A stretch of DNA of 64,000 bases from Paenibacillus foliorum (GTDB lineage: Bacteria; Bacillota; Bacilli; Paenibacillales; NBRC-103111), in NCBI RefSeq assembly GCF_013141765.1, contig NZ_WHOD01000070.1, positions 186,001 through 250,000 of the forward strand. The letters are read 5' to 3'. The position numbers and the translations under genes are program-made. The notes under the pieces are model-generated. The model ran no database searches, had not been told where the DNA came from, and saw only the letters and a program-made list of their open reading frames with translations. Position 1 is the stretch's first letter. Each line of letters opens with the position of its first letter. Of this stretch, positions 34,670 to 42,730 are shown in pieces.

Positions 34670-35380
34670 ATGTCAGAAATGAATACGCAAGAAATTATTA
34701 ATTTTATTAAAACTAGCACCAAGAAAACACCGGTGAAAGTATATGTGAAAGGCGATTTAGAAGCAATTGATTTTGGTTCTTCCATTCAATCCTTTATTTC
34801 CGGTAAAAGCGGCGTTTTGTTCGGCGAATGGACAGAAGTGAAGCGCGTATTAGATGAAAACCAAAGCCGCGTTGAAGATTATGTAGTAGAGAATGACCGC
34901 CGTAATTCAGCTATCCCTACACTTGATCTGAAAAACATCAACGCTCGCATCGAGCCAGGTTCTATCATTCGTGATAAAGTGTTCATCGGCGACAATGCCA
35001 TCATCATGATGGGTGCATCCATCAATATCGGAGCTTCCATCGGTTCAGGCACTATGATCGATATGAACGTAGTAGTTGGCGGACGTGCTCAAATCGGGAA
35101 TATGTGTCATATCGGTGCCGGTTCCGTTGTTGCAGGCGTTATCGAGCCTCCTTCCGCTCAACCCGTTGTTATCGAAGATGATGTTCTTGTTGGAGCCAAT
35201 GCAGTTATTCTTGAAGGCGTTCGTGTTGGTAAAGGCTCCGTTGTGGCCGCTGGCGCAGTTGTTACTCAAGATGTTCCCGAGTATACAGTTGTTGCAGGAG
35301 CACCGGCACGCGTTATCAAAAACGTAGATGCCAAAACCAAGTCCAAAACAGAAATTATGATGGACCTGCGTACACTGTAA
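34670..35380 (+). CDS. dapH: 2,3,4,5-tetrahydropyridine-2,6-dicarboxylate N-acetyltransferase
   Basis: Acetylates tetrahydrodipicolinate on the acetyl branch of lysine/meso-diaminopimelate synthesis. The 236 residues have a short N-terminal domain (about 1-85) and a left-handed beta-helix of hexapeptide repeats (ARIEPGSIIRDKVFIGDNAI, then MMGASINIGASIGSGTMIDM, AQIGNMCHIGAGSVVAGV). It ends with VAGAPARVIKNVD. Product supplies the cell wall made by the mur genes elsewhere in the window. AAGGAG lies 11 nt before the ATG; a second in-frame ATG comes three codons later. Confidence 0.93.
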   Translation: MSEMNTQEIINFIKTSTKKTPVKVYVKGDLEAIDFGSSIQSFISGKSGVLFGEWTEVKRVLDENQSRVEDYVVENDRRNSAIPTLDLKNINARIEPGSIIRDKVFIGDNAIIMMGASINIGASIGSGTMIDMNVVVGGRAQIGNMCHIGAGSVVAGVIEPPSAQPVVIEDDVLVGANAVILEGVRVGKGSVVAAGAVVTQDVPEYTVVAGAPARVIKNVDAKTKSKTEIMMDLRTL

Positions 35381-35399
35381 GGTGTCCGATTACAAGCAC

Positions 35400-35428
35400 G
35401 GCTCGGCGAACGTCGCCGGGCCTTTTTT
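35400..35428 (+). terminator. Terminator after dapH
   Basis: GGCTCGGCGA pairs with TCGCCGGGCC, followed by six T. dapL begins only 40 nt later, so dapL must be read by read-through or from its own promoter. Confidence 0.85.
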
Positions 35429-35467
35429 GTAAGCTTCTAATATTGCGAGTGAGAGGAGCAATTCCCA

Positions 35468-36640
35468 ATGACCCCATCTACAGGCCAAACCGGCAGCAGT
35501 CCAGAAGCTATCAGCCCTTTTGCTGCCATTCGCAGAGAGCTGCACCAAATTCCCGAGCCAGGCTTTGCCGAATTCAAGACCCAGCAATTTCTATTAGACT
35601 ATATTCAGACGCTGCCTCAAGAAAGAATCGAAGTTCGAACTTGGAGAACGGGTATTCTTGTAAATGTAAAAGGTACCTCACCTAAGCGTCGTTTCGGTTA
35701 TCGCGCTGATATGGACGGACTGCCAATTACTGAGGACACCAGCTATGAATTCCGCTCAACCCATCCCGGCTTTATGCATGCCTGCGGACATGATGTTCAT
35801 ATGTCGATCGGACTTGGCGTACTTACCCATTTCGTGAAGCAATCAATTAATGACGATATTACATTTATATTTCAACCAGCGGAAGAAGGTCCCGGCGGAG
35901 CTCAGCCCATGCTTGAATCCGAGGAGCTGCGGGATTGGATGCCCGATCAGATCATAGCGCTCCATATTGCTCCGGAGTACCCGGTCGGTACGATTGCAAC
36001 AAAGCCAGGGATACTGTTTGCAAACACTTCCGAGCTGTTTATTGATCTTACCGGCAAAGGAGGACATGCTGCATTCCCCCATTTGGCCAATGACATGGTT
36101 ATTACTGCCTGCCAACTGGTATCGCAGCTGCAAACCATTATTTCCCGCAATATCAATCCGCTCGATTCCGCGGTGATTACTATAGGTAAAATCGAAGGCG
36201 GCACAAAGCAAAACATCATCGCCGAGAAAGCAAGACTGGAAGGAACTATCCGTACCCTTTCAGCAGATACTATGACGCTTATTAAATCACGGATCGAATC
36301 ATTGACTGCAGGGATTGAGACTTCCTTTAACTGCAAGGTGGATATTGATTATGGGGCTAATTACCGTCAAGTATACAATCATGCTGAAACCACTCGTGAG
36401 TTTATGGATTGGGTTAAGGAATCAAGTGACATGAAGCTAATCGAATGCACCGAGGCAATGACCGGTGAAGATTTCGGTTACTTTCTCGCAGACATTCCAG
36501 GGTTCATGTTCTGGCTCGGTGTCGATACGCCTTATGGTCTCCATCACGCTAAAATCGAACCTAATGAGCATGCCATCGATCTGGCAATTGATCTAATCAG
36601 CCAGTATATATCTTGGAAGTCGGATCCAAATGATAAATAA
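35468..36640 (+). CDS. dapL: N-acetyldiaminopimelate deacetylase
   Basis: M20-family metallopeptidase that removes the acetyl group after the PatA transamination step. RRELHQIPEPGFAEFKTQQF, GYRADMDGLPI, HACGHDVHMSIGLGVL and FQPAEEGPGGA carry the metal ligands and catalytic Glu. The dimerisation domain follows at about 175-285. AMTGEDFGYFL and GLHHAKIEPNE complete the active site. 390 residues, a little over the B. subtilis YkuR length. AGAGGAG lies 9 nt before the ATG. The name dapL is also used for an unrelated aminotransferase; here it means the deacetylase. Confidence 0.9.
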   Translation: MTPSTGQTGSSPEAISPFAAIRRELHQIPEPGFAEFKTQQFLLDYIQTLPQERIEVRTWRTGILVNVKGTSPKRRFGYRADMDGLPITEDTSYEFRSTHPGFMHACGHDVHMSIGLGVLTHFVKQSINDDITFIFQPAEEGPGGAQPMLESEELRDWMPDQIIALHIAPEYPVGTIATKPGILFANTSELFIDLTGKGGHAAFPHLANDMVITACQLVSQLQTIISRNINPLDSAVITIGKIEGGTKQNIIAEKARLEGTIRTLSADTMTLIKSRIESLTAGIETSFNCKVDIDYGANYRQVYNHAETTREFMDWVKESSDMKLIECTEAMTGEDFGYFLADIPGFMFWLGVDTPYGLHHAKIEPNEHAIDLAIDLISQYISWKSDPNDK

Positions 36641-36998
36641 TCAAGACAATTAAGTCATGGGCAGACTCCCAGATAACTTTTCAGCAGCTATTAAAAATTG
36701 TTATAGGCTGTATTTTCATCTCGACTTATTTATACAGCCTGCACAGCTTATCAGAGAAGGCAAAGGGGTAACCGCAGTTATCCCCCTTCCCTTCTACCAT
36801 TCCTTCCAATCCACCCCATTCCTGCGCCTCCGCAGCACATTTCCAAACCGAATCCGAACCTTTAATCCTCCTCCATAGCTAACACCGATCTGAAACTTCT
36901 ATCACCCTAATTCATAGGAAATTCCACCTTTTTCTTGAATATGTATTCATGAGGAATAACTTGTTCTTCCATAGATATGCGAAAAGGGAGAGGGCTAA
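36641..36998. other. Intergenic region with an imperfect hairpin
   Basis: A G-rich/C-rich hairpin at about 36755-36797 (AGAAGG..GGGGTAA with TTATCCCCC..CCTTCT) may act as the dapL terminator, although no T-run follows. An open frame at 36657-36878 lacks a ribosome site and known motifs and was not accepted. Confidence 0.4.
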
Positions 36999-37706
36999 AT
37001 GATCAAACCATCCGAATCTATTTTTACACCCGACGACGTAAATAAAATGCTTGATTCCTTGCTGCGCGAAGCGGCACCTTGGTGGAATGAATTTTATTCG
37101 GACAGGGAGAAAGGCATTCCCTTTTTCGTAAACGCTCCTGACGAGAACCTGGTGCAGCATTTTGACAATGGCACTCTGTTTGCAGGCCGCGTATTAGAGC
37201 TTGGCTGTGGCCCAGGCCGCAATGCCATCTATATGGCTCAAAAGGGGTGTGAAGTCGATGCTGTTGATTTATCGCAGGAAGCTTTAAATTGGGCTAAAGA
37301 AAGAGCCGCAAGCCTAGAAGTAGAAGTACAATTTCAATGCGCCAATATATTCGATCTAACCTTTACTCCCAACAGCTATGACCTCATCTACGATAGCGGC
37401 TGTCTACATCATATCGCCCCTCACCGCAGAATTTCATATAAGGATATGATCCGGCAATCACTTAAGCCTGGAGGCTATTTCGGCTTGACTTGCTTTGTAT
37501 ATGGGGAACATGGAGCTCAGATTACGGATTGGGATGTGTACCGTTTGCGCAGCTTAAAAGGTGGGTTAGGATATACCGAACAGAAGCTGCGTATGCTGTT
37601 CCATGATTTCGAGGTTGTGGAGCTGCGCCCCATGGTCCGTAAGGAACAGCCGAATCCCCTATTCGGTGAATCATTCTTGTGGGCAGCACTTTTCCAAAAG
37701 CGGTGA
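36999..37706 (+). CDS. Class I SAM-dependent methyltransferase
   Basis: 235 residues. Motif I VLELGCGPGRNAIYMAQKG, then VDAVDLS, and DLIYDSGCLHHIAPHRRISY (motif IV region), followed by LKPGGYFGLTCFVYGEHG. The layout resembles TehB/thiopurine-methyltransferase-like small-molecule methyltransferases; the substrate is unknown. AAAGGGAGAG lies before the ATG. It stands alone between dapL and the convergent TIR-like operon. Confidence 0.8.
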   Translation: MIKPSESIFTPDDVNKMLDSLLREAAPWWNEFYSDREKGIPFFVNAPDENLVQHFDNGTLFAGRVLELGCGPGRNAIYMAQKGCEVDAVDLSQEALNWAKERAASLEVEVQFQCANIFDLTFTPNSYDLIYDSGCLHHIAPHRRISYKDMIRQSLKPGGYFGLTCFVYGEHGAQITDWDVYRLRSLKGGLGYTEQKLRMLFHDFEVVELRPMVRKEQPNPLFGESFLWAALFQKR

Positions 37707-37734
37707 GAGATCTCCGGCGACTAGTATGAGGTAC

Positions 37735-37771
37735 AAAAAAAACAACAACCACTGTGCCCAGTGGTTGTTGT
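37735..37771 (-). terminator. Terminator of the TIR-like/small-protein operon
   Basis: ACAACAACCACTG and CAGTGGTTGTTGT form a perfect 13-bp stem with a TGCC loop, and on the minus strand eight T follow. Its direction and place, 20 nt after the 53-codon gene, support that gene as real. Confidence 0.92.
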
Positions 37772-37790
37772 CAATCCGCTCTATGTCAGC

Positions 37791-37952
37791 CTATCTCGCA
37801 AAAGATGGTTTTTTATAAGTTGCTTTCTTTTCGAACACTATTGTATATTCTTTATCTGCTCCCCCAACAACCGACGGAGCTACTACCATTTGGGACTTCA
37901 CAGCAGGAACACGGCCACCCGATTTATTCTTATCCGGATATAGTTTGCTCAT
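37791..37952 (-). CDS. Small protein of 53 residues coupled to the TIR-like gene
   Basis: Start ATG overlaps the stop of the upstream TIR-like gene (ATGA), with GGAGGGG 8 nt before it. A perfect terminator follows the TAG. The product is basic and hydrophilic: MSKLYPDKNKSGGRVPAVKS, then a hydrophobic MVVAPSVVGGA stretch, then EYTIVF and a Lys-rich C-terminus KKATYKKPSFAR. No signal peptide or transmembrane helix and no known motif. Its coupling, ribosome site and terminator are good evidence of expression. It could be an inhibitor, activator or partner of the TIR-like protein; that is inference only. Confidence 0.75.
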   Translation of the reverse strand: MSKLYPDKNKSGGRVPAVKSQMVVAPSVVGGADKEYTIVFEKKATYKKPSFAR

Positions 37953-38965
37953 ACAGAATCCCCTCCAAAAAGATAATTAACTGTTCCCATTAAATCTTCG
38001 TTATCCCCATACACTCTATTGAGATCCTCCTCAGTTACGGCTGTAGGACCTGTGAGATGAACCGTCAATACAAGTTTCTTGTCTACAGGATAACACAGTA
38101 AGTACTCATAAGCAACATGCTGCCTATACAGAAAAAACTGTACTTTACTGTTTAAATAGGCATCCAGAACCCCTATCCTTTGCTCCCCTGCTTGTTTGGC
38201 ATCATTAGCTCCTATGTTATAAAATCTACCCTTCCCCACATTGCCGGCAACCTGTCGAAGACCATCAGTCCCCTCTACATTCCACACGGATACACCTCTT
38301 ACTTTAAAACCCCTTAAAGCCGTAGGGTCATACGCATTTCGAAACGCTTCATATAGCTTTTCAAATTTATTTACTTCATTTAATTTTTGAATATCAATAA
38401 ATTCTATAAAAAAGTGCAGGATTTGCTGCTTTCTATCGATCTCAGTTCTAGCTGCTTCAAGCTGTATCACAGGGTCACTAAACAAGCCTTGCTCCTCAAT
38501 GTTCCTAATAATTTCAGCACATGCGACATTAACGGCTGCTGAATAATTTTTATCAGAACGAATCTCATATTTCAAAAGTGTTAGCCCAAACAGATCAGAA
38601 GGAATATGAAATTCATTGATGTCTATACCATTCTTATGCAAAGGAATTAGATTAGGAACCAAGAAAAAGACTCGTGTTCTCTTTAATTTACCCCAAAACA
38701 TTCCCATTTCAAAAATCGTGTTATCCCGTGGAGATAGATAGATTTGTTCGCGCATGTAAACGATATCATCGGCAGAGAACACAAATACCGCAAAATCATT
38801 ATGCGCTAGTTGTTCCTCTAGATCTTCCATTGGGTATTTATTTGCTTTGAACACTCCGGCTGACCATGGAGTAACCTCTGTATAATAGCTTAATTGTTGA
38901 TGAAGGGCTGTAACAAGAGGGATCGATTCTCTTGCAGATCCAATGAAAACCCGCGGTTTCCTCAC
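37949..38965 (-). CDS. TIR-like (predicted nucleotide-binding, PF10137-type) protein with a C-terminal unknown domain
   Basis: 338 residues. The N-terminal 135 match the TIR-like family found in bacterial immune effectors: RVFIGSARESIPLVTALHQQ, EVTPWSAGVF, FAVFVFSADDIVYMR, PRDNTIFEMGMFWGKLKRTR with the presumed catalytic Glu at about 86, and IPSDLFGLTLLKYE. Such domains cleave NAD+ or bind nucleotides. Residues 165-338 hold a helical linker and an alpha/beta domain with GRFYNIGAND and LVLTVHLTGP that I do not recognise; a GAF/PAS-like or STING-like sensor is conceivable. GTG start with AGGAG 9 nt before it. First of a two-gene operon inserted between conserved housekeeping genes. No cyclase gene lies beside it. 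Confidence 0.8.
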   Translation of the reverse strand: MRKPRVFIGSARESIPLVTALHQQLSYYTEVTPWSAGVFKANKYPMEDLEEQLAHNDFAVFVFSADDIVYMREQIYLSPRDNTIFEMGMFWGKLKRTRVFFLVPNLIPLHKNGIDINEFHIPSDLFGLTLLKYEIRSDKNYSAAVNVACAEIIRNIEEQGLFSDPVIQLEAARTEIDRKQQILHFFIEFIDIQKLNEVNKFEKLYEAFRNAYDPTALRGFKVRGVSVWNVEGTDGLRQVAGNVGKGRFYNIGANDAKQAGEQRIGVLDAYLNSKVQFFLYRQHVAYEYLLCYPVDKKLVLTVHLTGPTAVTEEDLNRVYGDNEDLMGTVNYLFGGDSV

Positions 38966-39033
38966 AGCTCACAGCTCCTCTCCTAGGTAATCATTTCCTT
39001 TTACTATACTAAAAATGGATGCCTTTTACGAGA

Positions 39034-39074
39034 AAAAAAGCTCCTTTTACCCATTTATAAGGTAAGGAGCTTTT
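39034..39074 (-). terminator. Terminator after patA
   Basis: GCTCCTT..ACC pairs with GGT.AAGGAGC and the minus strand continues with seven T. Confidence 0.8.
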
Positions 39075-39105
39075 AAGCTGTTAATAATATCATTGATTAT
39101 AAGAG

Positions 39106-40260
39106 TTACAGCTTACGAACGAATGCTTCCATACGCTCAGTAGCCTTTTCCAATATATCCATTCCATACGCGTAGGAGATTCGTATGTAGCCTTCTCCGT
39201 ATATCGAAAATGCATCCCCTGGTACAACTGCCACACGCTGTTCCTCCAGCAGCTTCATTGTAAAATCCATAGATGATAGCTTAAACTTCTCAATCGATGG
39301 GAACAAGTAAAAGGCGCCTTCCGGCTTCTCCAGTTCAAAGCCCATTTCGAGCAGCCGATTATATACGAAATCTCTGCGTTGTACATACGCTTCCTTCATT
39401 GGCAGTGCATCATCCACACCGTTAGTTAATGCTTCAAGCGCTGCATATTGGCTTATCGAGCTGGCACAAGTCACATTGTATTGATGCACTTTAACCATAT
39501 GCTGTGTGATCTCTTCAGGAGCAAATGTAAAGCCGATCCGCCACCCGGTCATAGAATGAGACTTCGATAACCCGTTAATGACAATTGTCTTCTCGCGCAT
39601 ACCTGGGTATGATGCCAATGAAATATGAGGTTGACCATATATCAGCTCACTGTAAATCTCATCGGATATGACGAAAATCGATTTATCTTTCAACAATCTG
39701 GCGATATCAGCTAATTCTTCCTTACTCAACACCCGGCCCGTAGGATTGGAGGGATAGCACAAAATAATACAGCGCGTCTTCTCCGTAATATAGGGATCGA
39801 GCAGCTCTGCTGTAAGCTTAAATCCATTCTTACGCGTATCAGCATAGACCGGTACTCCGCCGCATAAACGAACTAAGGGCTCGTATCCTGGATAGATAGG
39901 ACCTGGTAATATAACCTCGGACCCTTCCTCCAGAATAGTACGCAGCGTAATATCGAGAGCTTGACTGGCACCTGAGGTAACAATAACTTCAGATTCCGGT
40001 CGATAATCCAATCCATATTTACCTTTTACGAAAGCCGAAGCGGCTTGACGCAGCTCCAGCATTCCCGGGTTCGGTGTATAGGTTGTCTTATGGGCATCAA
40101 TTGCAGCGTGAGCTGCTTTCATAATATGATCGGGTGTTGGGAAATCCGGTTGACCAATAGTTAAAGTCAACGCATCCTTATAGGTACTAACCAAGTTGGA
40201 AATTTTACGGATACCCGAGATTTGAATATCCTTTACTCTAGGGTTAACTAAATGTTCCAT
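39106..40260 (-). CDS. patA: N-acetyl-L,L-diaminopimelate aminotransferase
   Basis: Fold-type I PLP aminotransferase giving N-acetyl-diaminopimelate between DapH and DapL. The 384 residues (MEHLVNPRVKDIQISGIRKI, TIGQPDFPTPDHI, GPIYPGYEPLVRLCGG, YPSNPTGRVLS, ISDEIYSELIYG and the PLP-lysine segment INGLSKSHSMTGWRIGF) agree closely with B. subtilis PatA as I remember it. It is separated from dapH and dapL by 2.5 kb carrying the methyltransferase and TIR-like genes. It follows rluD by 13 nt. Confidence 0.9.
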   Translation of the reverse strand: MEHLVNPRVKDIQISGIRKISNLVSTYKDALTLTIGQPDFPTPDHIMKAAHAAIDAHKTTYTPNPGMLELRQAASAFVKGKYGLDYRPESEVIVTSGASQALDITLRTILEEGSEVILPGPIYPGYEPLVRLCGGVPVYADTRKNGFKLTAELLDPYITEKTRCIILCYPSNPTGRVLSKEELADIARLLKDKSIFVISDEIYSELIYGQPHISLASYPGMREKTIVINGLSKSHSMTGWRIGFTFAPEEITQHMVKVHQYNVTCASSISQYAALEALTNGVDDALPMKEAYVQRRDFVYNRLLEMGFELEKPEGAFYLFPSIEKFKLSSMDFTMKLLEEQRVAVVPGDAFSIYGEGYIRISYAYGMDILEKATERMEAFVRKL

Positions 40261-40273
40261 CTCCGCATCATCC

Positions 40274-41230
40274 TTATCGATTTTTTAGGACATGAGTCAA
40301 ATGCAGCATGTCTTCCGGCAGCGGCGCTTCGAATTGCAGCTGTTCTCCTGTCCGCGGATGCTTGAAGCCGAGCACAGCAGCGTGAAGCGCCTGTCCTTCT
40401 ATCGTCATGCTCTTGCTGCGTGAAGGACCATATGCCGGATCACCGGCAAGCGGGTGACCGATAAATTTCATATGGACGCGTATTTGATGTGTTCGCCCCG
40501 TTTCGAGCTTCAGCTCCATCAATGTGTAATCGCCATATCGCTCCAACACAACAAAATGAGTCACAGCGTGTTTGCTATTGCGCTCTGTTACCGTATATAG
40601 CTTACGATCGTGCGGATCCCTTCCAATCGGCGCATCGATAGTTCCATGTTCATGCGCTACATTTCCGTGTACCACAGCGATATATTTACGGTTCACCGTA
40701 TGCAATTTTAGCTGCTCAGCCAATGATGTGTGGGCCAGATCATTTTTCGCAGCCATTAGCAGTCCTGAAGTATCTTTATCGATACGATGCACTATACCCG
40801 GCCTCATAACGCCATTGATTCCTGATAAATCCTTACAGTGATGCAGCAGCGCATTAACCAAAGTACCGCTATAATGTCCTGGCGCCGGATGTACGACAAG
40901 GCCGCGGGGTTTATTGACAACAATTAAATCCGAATCCTCATATACAACCTCCAACGGTATAGCTTCTGGAGTCAAATTCAACTCCTCTGGTTCAGGAATT
41001 GTCAAAGCTAATCGATCTCCCTCGATCAACTTATAGTTAGCCTTTACAGAAGCCCCGTTCACCGTTATTTGACCTTCTTTAATCCATTGCTGAACCTGTG
41101 TACGAGATATATCCTCATCCAATGATTCTGTAATGAATTTATCAATCCGCTCGCCACTATCTTCCGTTTCAGCAATCCATTCTTTTAAATTGTCCATATT
41201 GTCTAAACCTTCTTGTTCTGATACTGCCAT
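40274..41230 (-). CDS. RluA/RluD-family ribosomal RNA pseudouridine synthase
   Basis: Converts uridines of large-subunit rRNA to pseudouridine. An N-terminal S4 domain (about 25-85: RIDKFITESLDEDISRTQVQ through VKANYKLIEGDRL) precedes the catalytic domain with the Asp in PGIVHRIDKDTSGLLMAAK, HTVNRKYIAVVHG and LETGRTHQIRVHM. 318 residues. Corresponds by position to B. subtilis YlyB, behind lspA with 4 nt between. GAGGCG precedes the ATG. Confidence 0.93.
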   Translation of the reverse strand: MAVSEQEGLDNMDNLKEWIAETEDSGERIDKFITESLDEDISRTQVQQWIKEGQITVNGASVKANYKLIEGDRLALTIPEPEELNLTPEAIPLEVVYEDSDLIVVNKPRGLVVHPAPGHYSGTLVNALLHHCKDLSGINGVMRPGIVHRIDKDTSGLLMAAKNDLAHTSLAEQLKLHTVNRKYIAVVHGNVAHEHGTIDAPIGRDPHDRKLYTVTERNSKHAVTHFVVLERYGDYTLMELKLETGRTHQIRVHMKFIGHPLAGDPAYGPSRSKSMTIEGQALHAAVLGFKHPRTGEQLQFEAPLPEDMLHLTHVLKNR

Positions 41231-41234
41231 TCGT

Positions 41235-41726
41235 TTACGCGCCTCTTTTCTCTTGTCTCCAGCTGATTAAAGAATCAACAAAAATCAAAATTACTCCTAC
41301 GACAATTGCCGAATCCGCGATATTGAAAATAGGGTAAGTATAATCCACAGGACTGCCAAACCAATTAAATTGAAAACGAAACTGCAAGAAATCAACTACC
41401 TCGCCAAACAAAGCACGATCAATAAAATTGCCAAGCGCTCCGCCTAACAGCAAGCTTAATGCAAATGGCAGAAGCTTACGACCTTCTCTGAACGTTTTAC
41501 GCAAATACCATACAATTCCACTTACAACTACCAGGGTTATGACGATGAAAAACCAACGTTGATCTTGCAAAATCCCGAAAGCAGCCCCACGGTTGCGATG
41601 AGATGTAATTTGGAAAAACTCACCTATTACCGGTCGCGATTCACCCAGCATAAGTCTGTTGACAATCGCCCATTTGGTCACCTGATCCAATAGAAGCACG
41701 ATCAGTGCATATATATAATATCTCAA
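41235..41726 (-). CDS. lspA: Lipoprotein signal peptidase (signal peptidase II)
   Basis: Cleaves signal peptides of lipid-modified prolipoproteins in the membrane. 163 residues with four hydrophobic segments; the catalytic Asp pair is seen in GALGNFIDRA and FNIADSAIVVG, and LLLDQVTKW is the family start. It begins at a TTG with TAGGGAG before it. The palindromic repeat at 41742-41776 directly precedes this site. Confidence 0.94.
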   Translation of the reverse strand: MRYYIYALIVLLLDQVTKWAIVNRLMLGESRPVIGEFFQITSHRNRGAAFGILQDQRWFFIVITLVVVSGIVWYLRKTFREGRKLLPFALSLLLGGALGNFIDRALFGEVVDFLQFRFQFNWFGSPVDYTYPIFNIADSAIVVGVILIFVDSLISWRQEKRGA

Positions 41727-41741
41727 TGTTTCATCTCCCTA

Positions 41742-41776
41742 GAGTTTTGCATATGCAAAGCTTTCTTCGTAAGCAT
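41742..41776 (-). repeat. Palindromic pre-Shine-Dalgarno element, lspA copy
   Basis: On the minus strand the order is ATGCTTACGAAG, AAGCTTTGCATATGCAAAAC, TC, then the ribosome site TAGGGAG. TTTGCATATGCAAA is a perfect palindrome. Confidence 0.65.
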
Positions 41777-41904
41777 TACCGGATTTCGCCTATGCGCTCA
41801 TCCTTATTTTTCTTTTCCAATGATGCAAGCATTTTCCTATCTTAAAAAACACAGTTTGAGTAAAAAATAGTAGCATTGCGATATTATTAAGGAGGCATTC
41901 CTAA

Positions 41905-42660
41905 ATGTGTAGTCAGCCACTTAAATTGGATTCGCAGCAGCTTCAAGGCTTAAAATCCGTTCTTCAGGAAGAGAAGCAATGGCTGGAAGAAAAGCTTGAA
42001 TCCAATGACCAATACGGTCTTAATGAATCATTAAGATTTCAAACCGGTGAATTATCAACCAACGACAATCATCCAGCCGATCTCGGAACCGAAATGTTTG
42101 AGCGCAGTAAGGATATAGCTTTAAACGAAAGCAGCGAACGGCATCTTACCGATGTAAAAGATGCTCTGCTCCGAATGGATAATGGGAAATATGGACTATG
42201 CGATACTTGTGGGAAGTCCATTCCCTTCGAGAGATTACAGGCTGTCCCGACAACACTTTATTGCATGGAGCATGTTCCAGACCCACATACTTCTAATAAC
42301 CGTCCAATTGAAGAAGAGCTTCTAGCTCCTCCATTTGGCAGATCCAGCTTAGATGAGCTATCTAAACAAACCGAATTCGATGGCGAGGACGCATGGCAAA
42401 TCGTCGAAAGCTGGGGAACTTCCAACACTCCAGCTATGGCTGAGGATCCTAACGTCTCCAATAATTACAATGATATGGAAATTGAAGCAGATGAGCATGT
42501 TGGTTATGTTGAATCTTTTGAAAGCTTTCTGGCAACCGATATGTATGGCCAGCATGTAACTGTTGTGCGAAACCAAGCTTATCATGATTATATGCACAGC
42601 GGCGAAGGTGAAGGTCTGCTTGAACTCGATCCTGACTCCGAGAGTGACTATTTAGGTTAG
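41905..42660 (+). CDS. TraR/DksA-type zinc-finger protein (YteA-like)
   Basis: 251 residues. A coiled-coil start (LQGLKSVLQEEKQWLEEKL) leads to the DksA core DNHPADLGTEMFERSKDIAL and a C4-type finger GKYGLCDTCGKSIPFERLQA..YCMEH (about 100-128). An acidic tail rich in Asp/Glu/Asn/Ser follows. Such proteins bind the secondary channel of RNA polymerase; YlyA in B. subtilis lies at this same place between ileS and lspA but in the same direction. Here the gene faces the other way. AAGGAGG precedes the ATG. Confidence 0.85.
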   Translation: MCSQPLKLDSQQLQGLKSVLQEEKQWLEEKLESNDQYGLNESLRFQTGELSTNDNHPADLGTEMFERSKDIALNESSERHLTDVKDALLRMDNGKYGLCDTCGKSIPFERLQAVPTTLYCMEHVPDPHTSNNRPIEEELLAPPFGRSSLDELSKQTEFDGEDAWQIVESWGTSNTPAMAEDPNVSNNYNDMEIEADEHVGYVESFESFLATDMYGQHVTVVRNQAYHDYMHSGEGEGLLELDPDSESDYLG

Positions 42661-42681
42661 TACGCTTTGCCTAACGAGCAA

Positions 42682-42713
42682 TCCGGCACAAGATACTTGA
42701 ATCTTATGCCGGA
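42682..42713. terminator. Hairpin between the convergent DksA-like gene and ileS
   Basis: TCCGGCA and TGCCGGA pair, with AAGAT/ATCTT inside. There is no long T-run, so termination strength is uncertain; it probably serves both convergent genes. Confidence 0.6.
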
Positions 42714-42730
42714 GCTGCCCGCTGGTACTA

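Noticed and set aside
36657..36878. Plus-strand frame of 73 residues after dapL
   Set aside because: No ribosome site, no motif, contains a C-rich hairpin; not supported.
37949..38965. Assignment as a complete CBASS or Thoeris system
   Set aside because: No CD-NTase, ThsA/ThsB or other partner is next to it, and the C-terminal domain is not recognisable as STING by eye.
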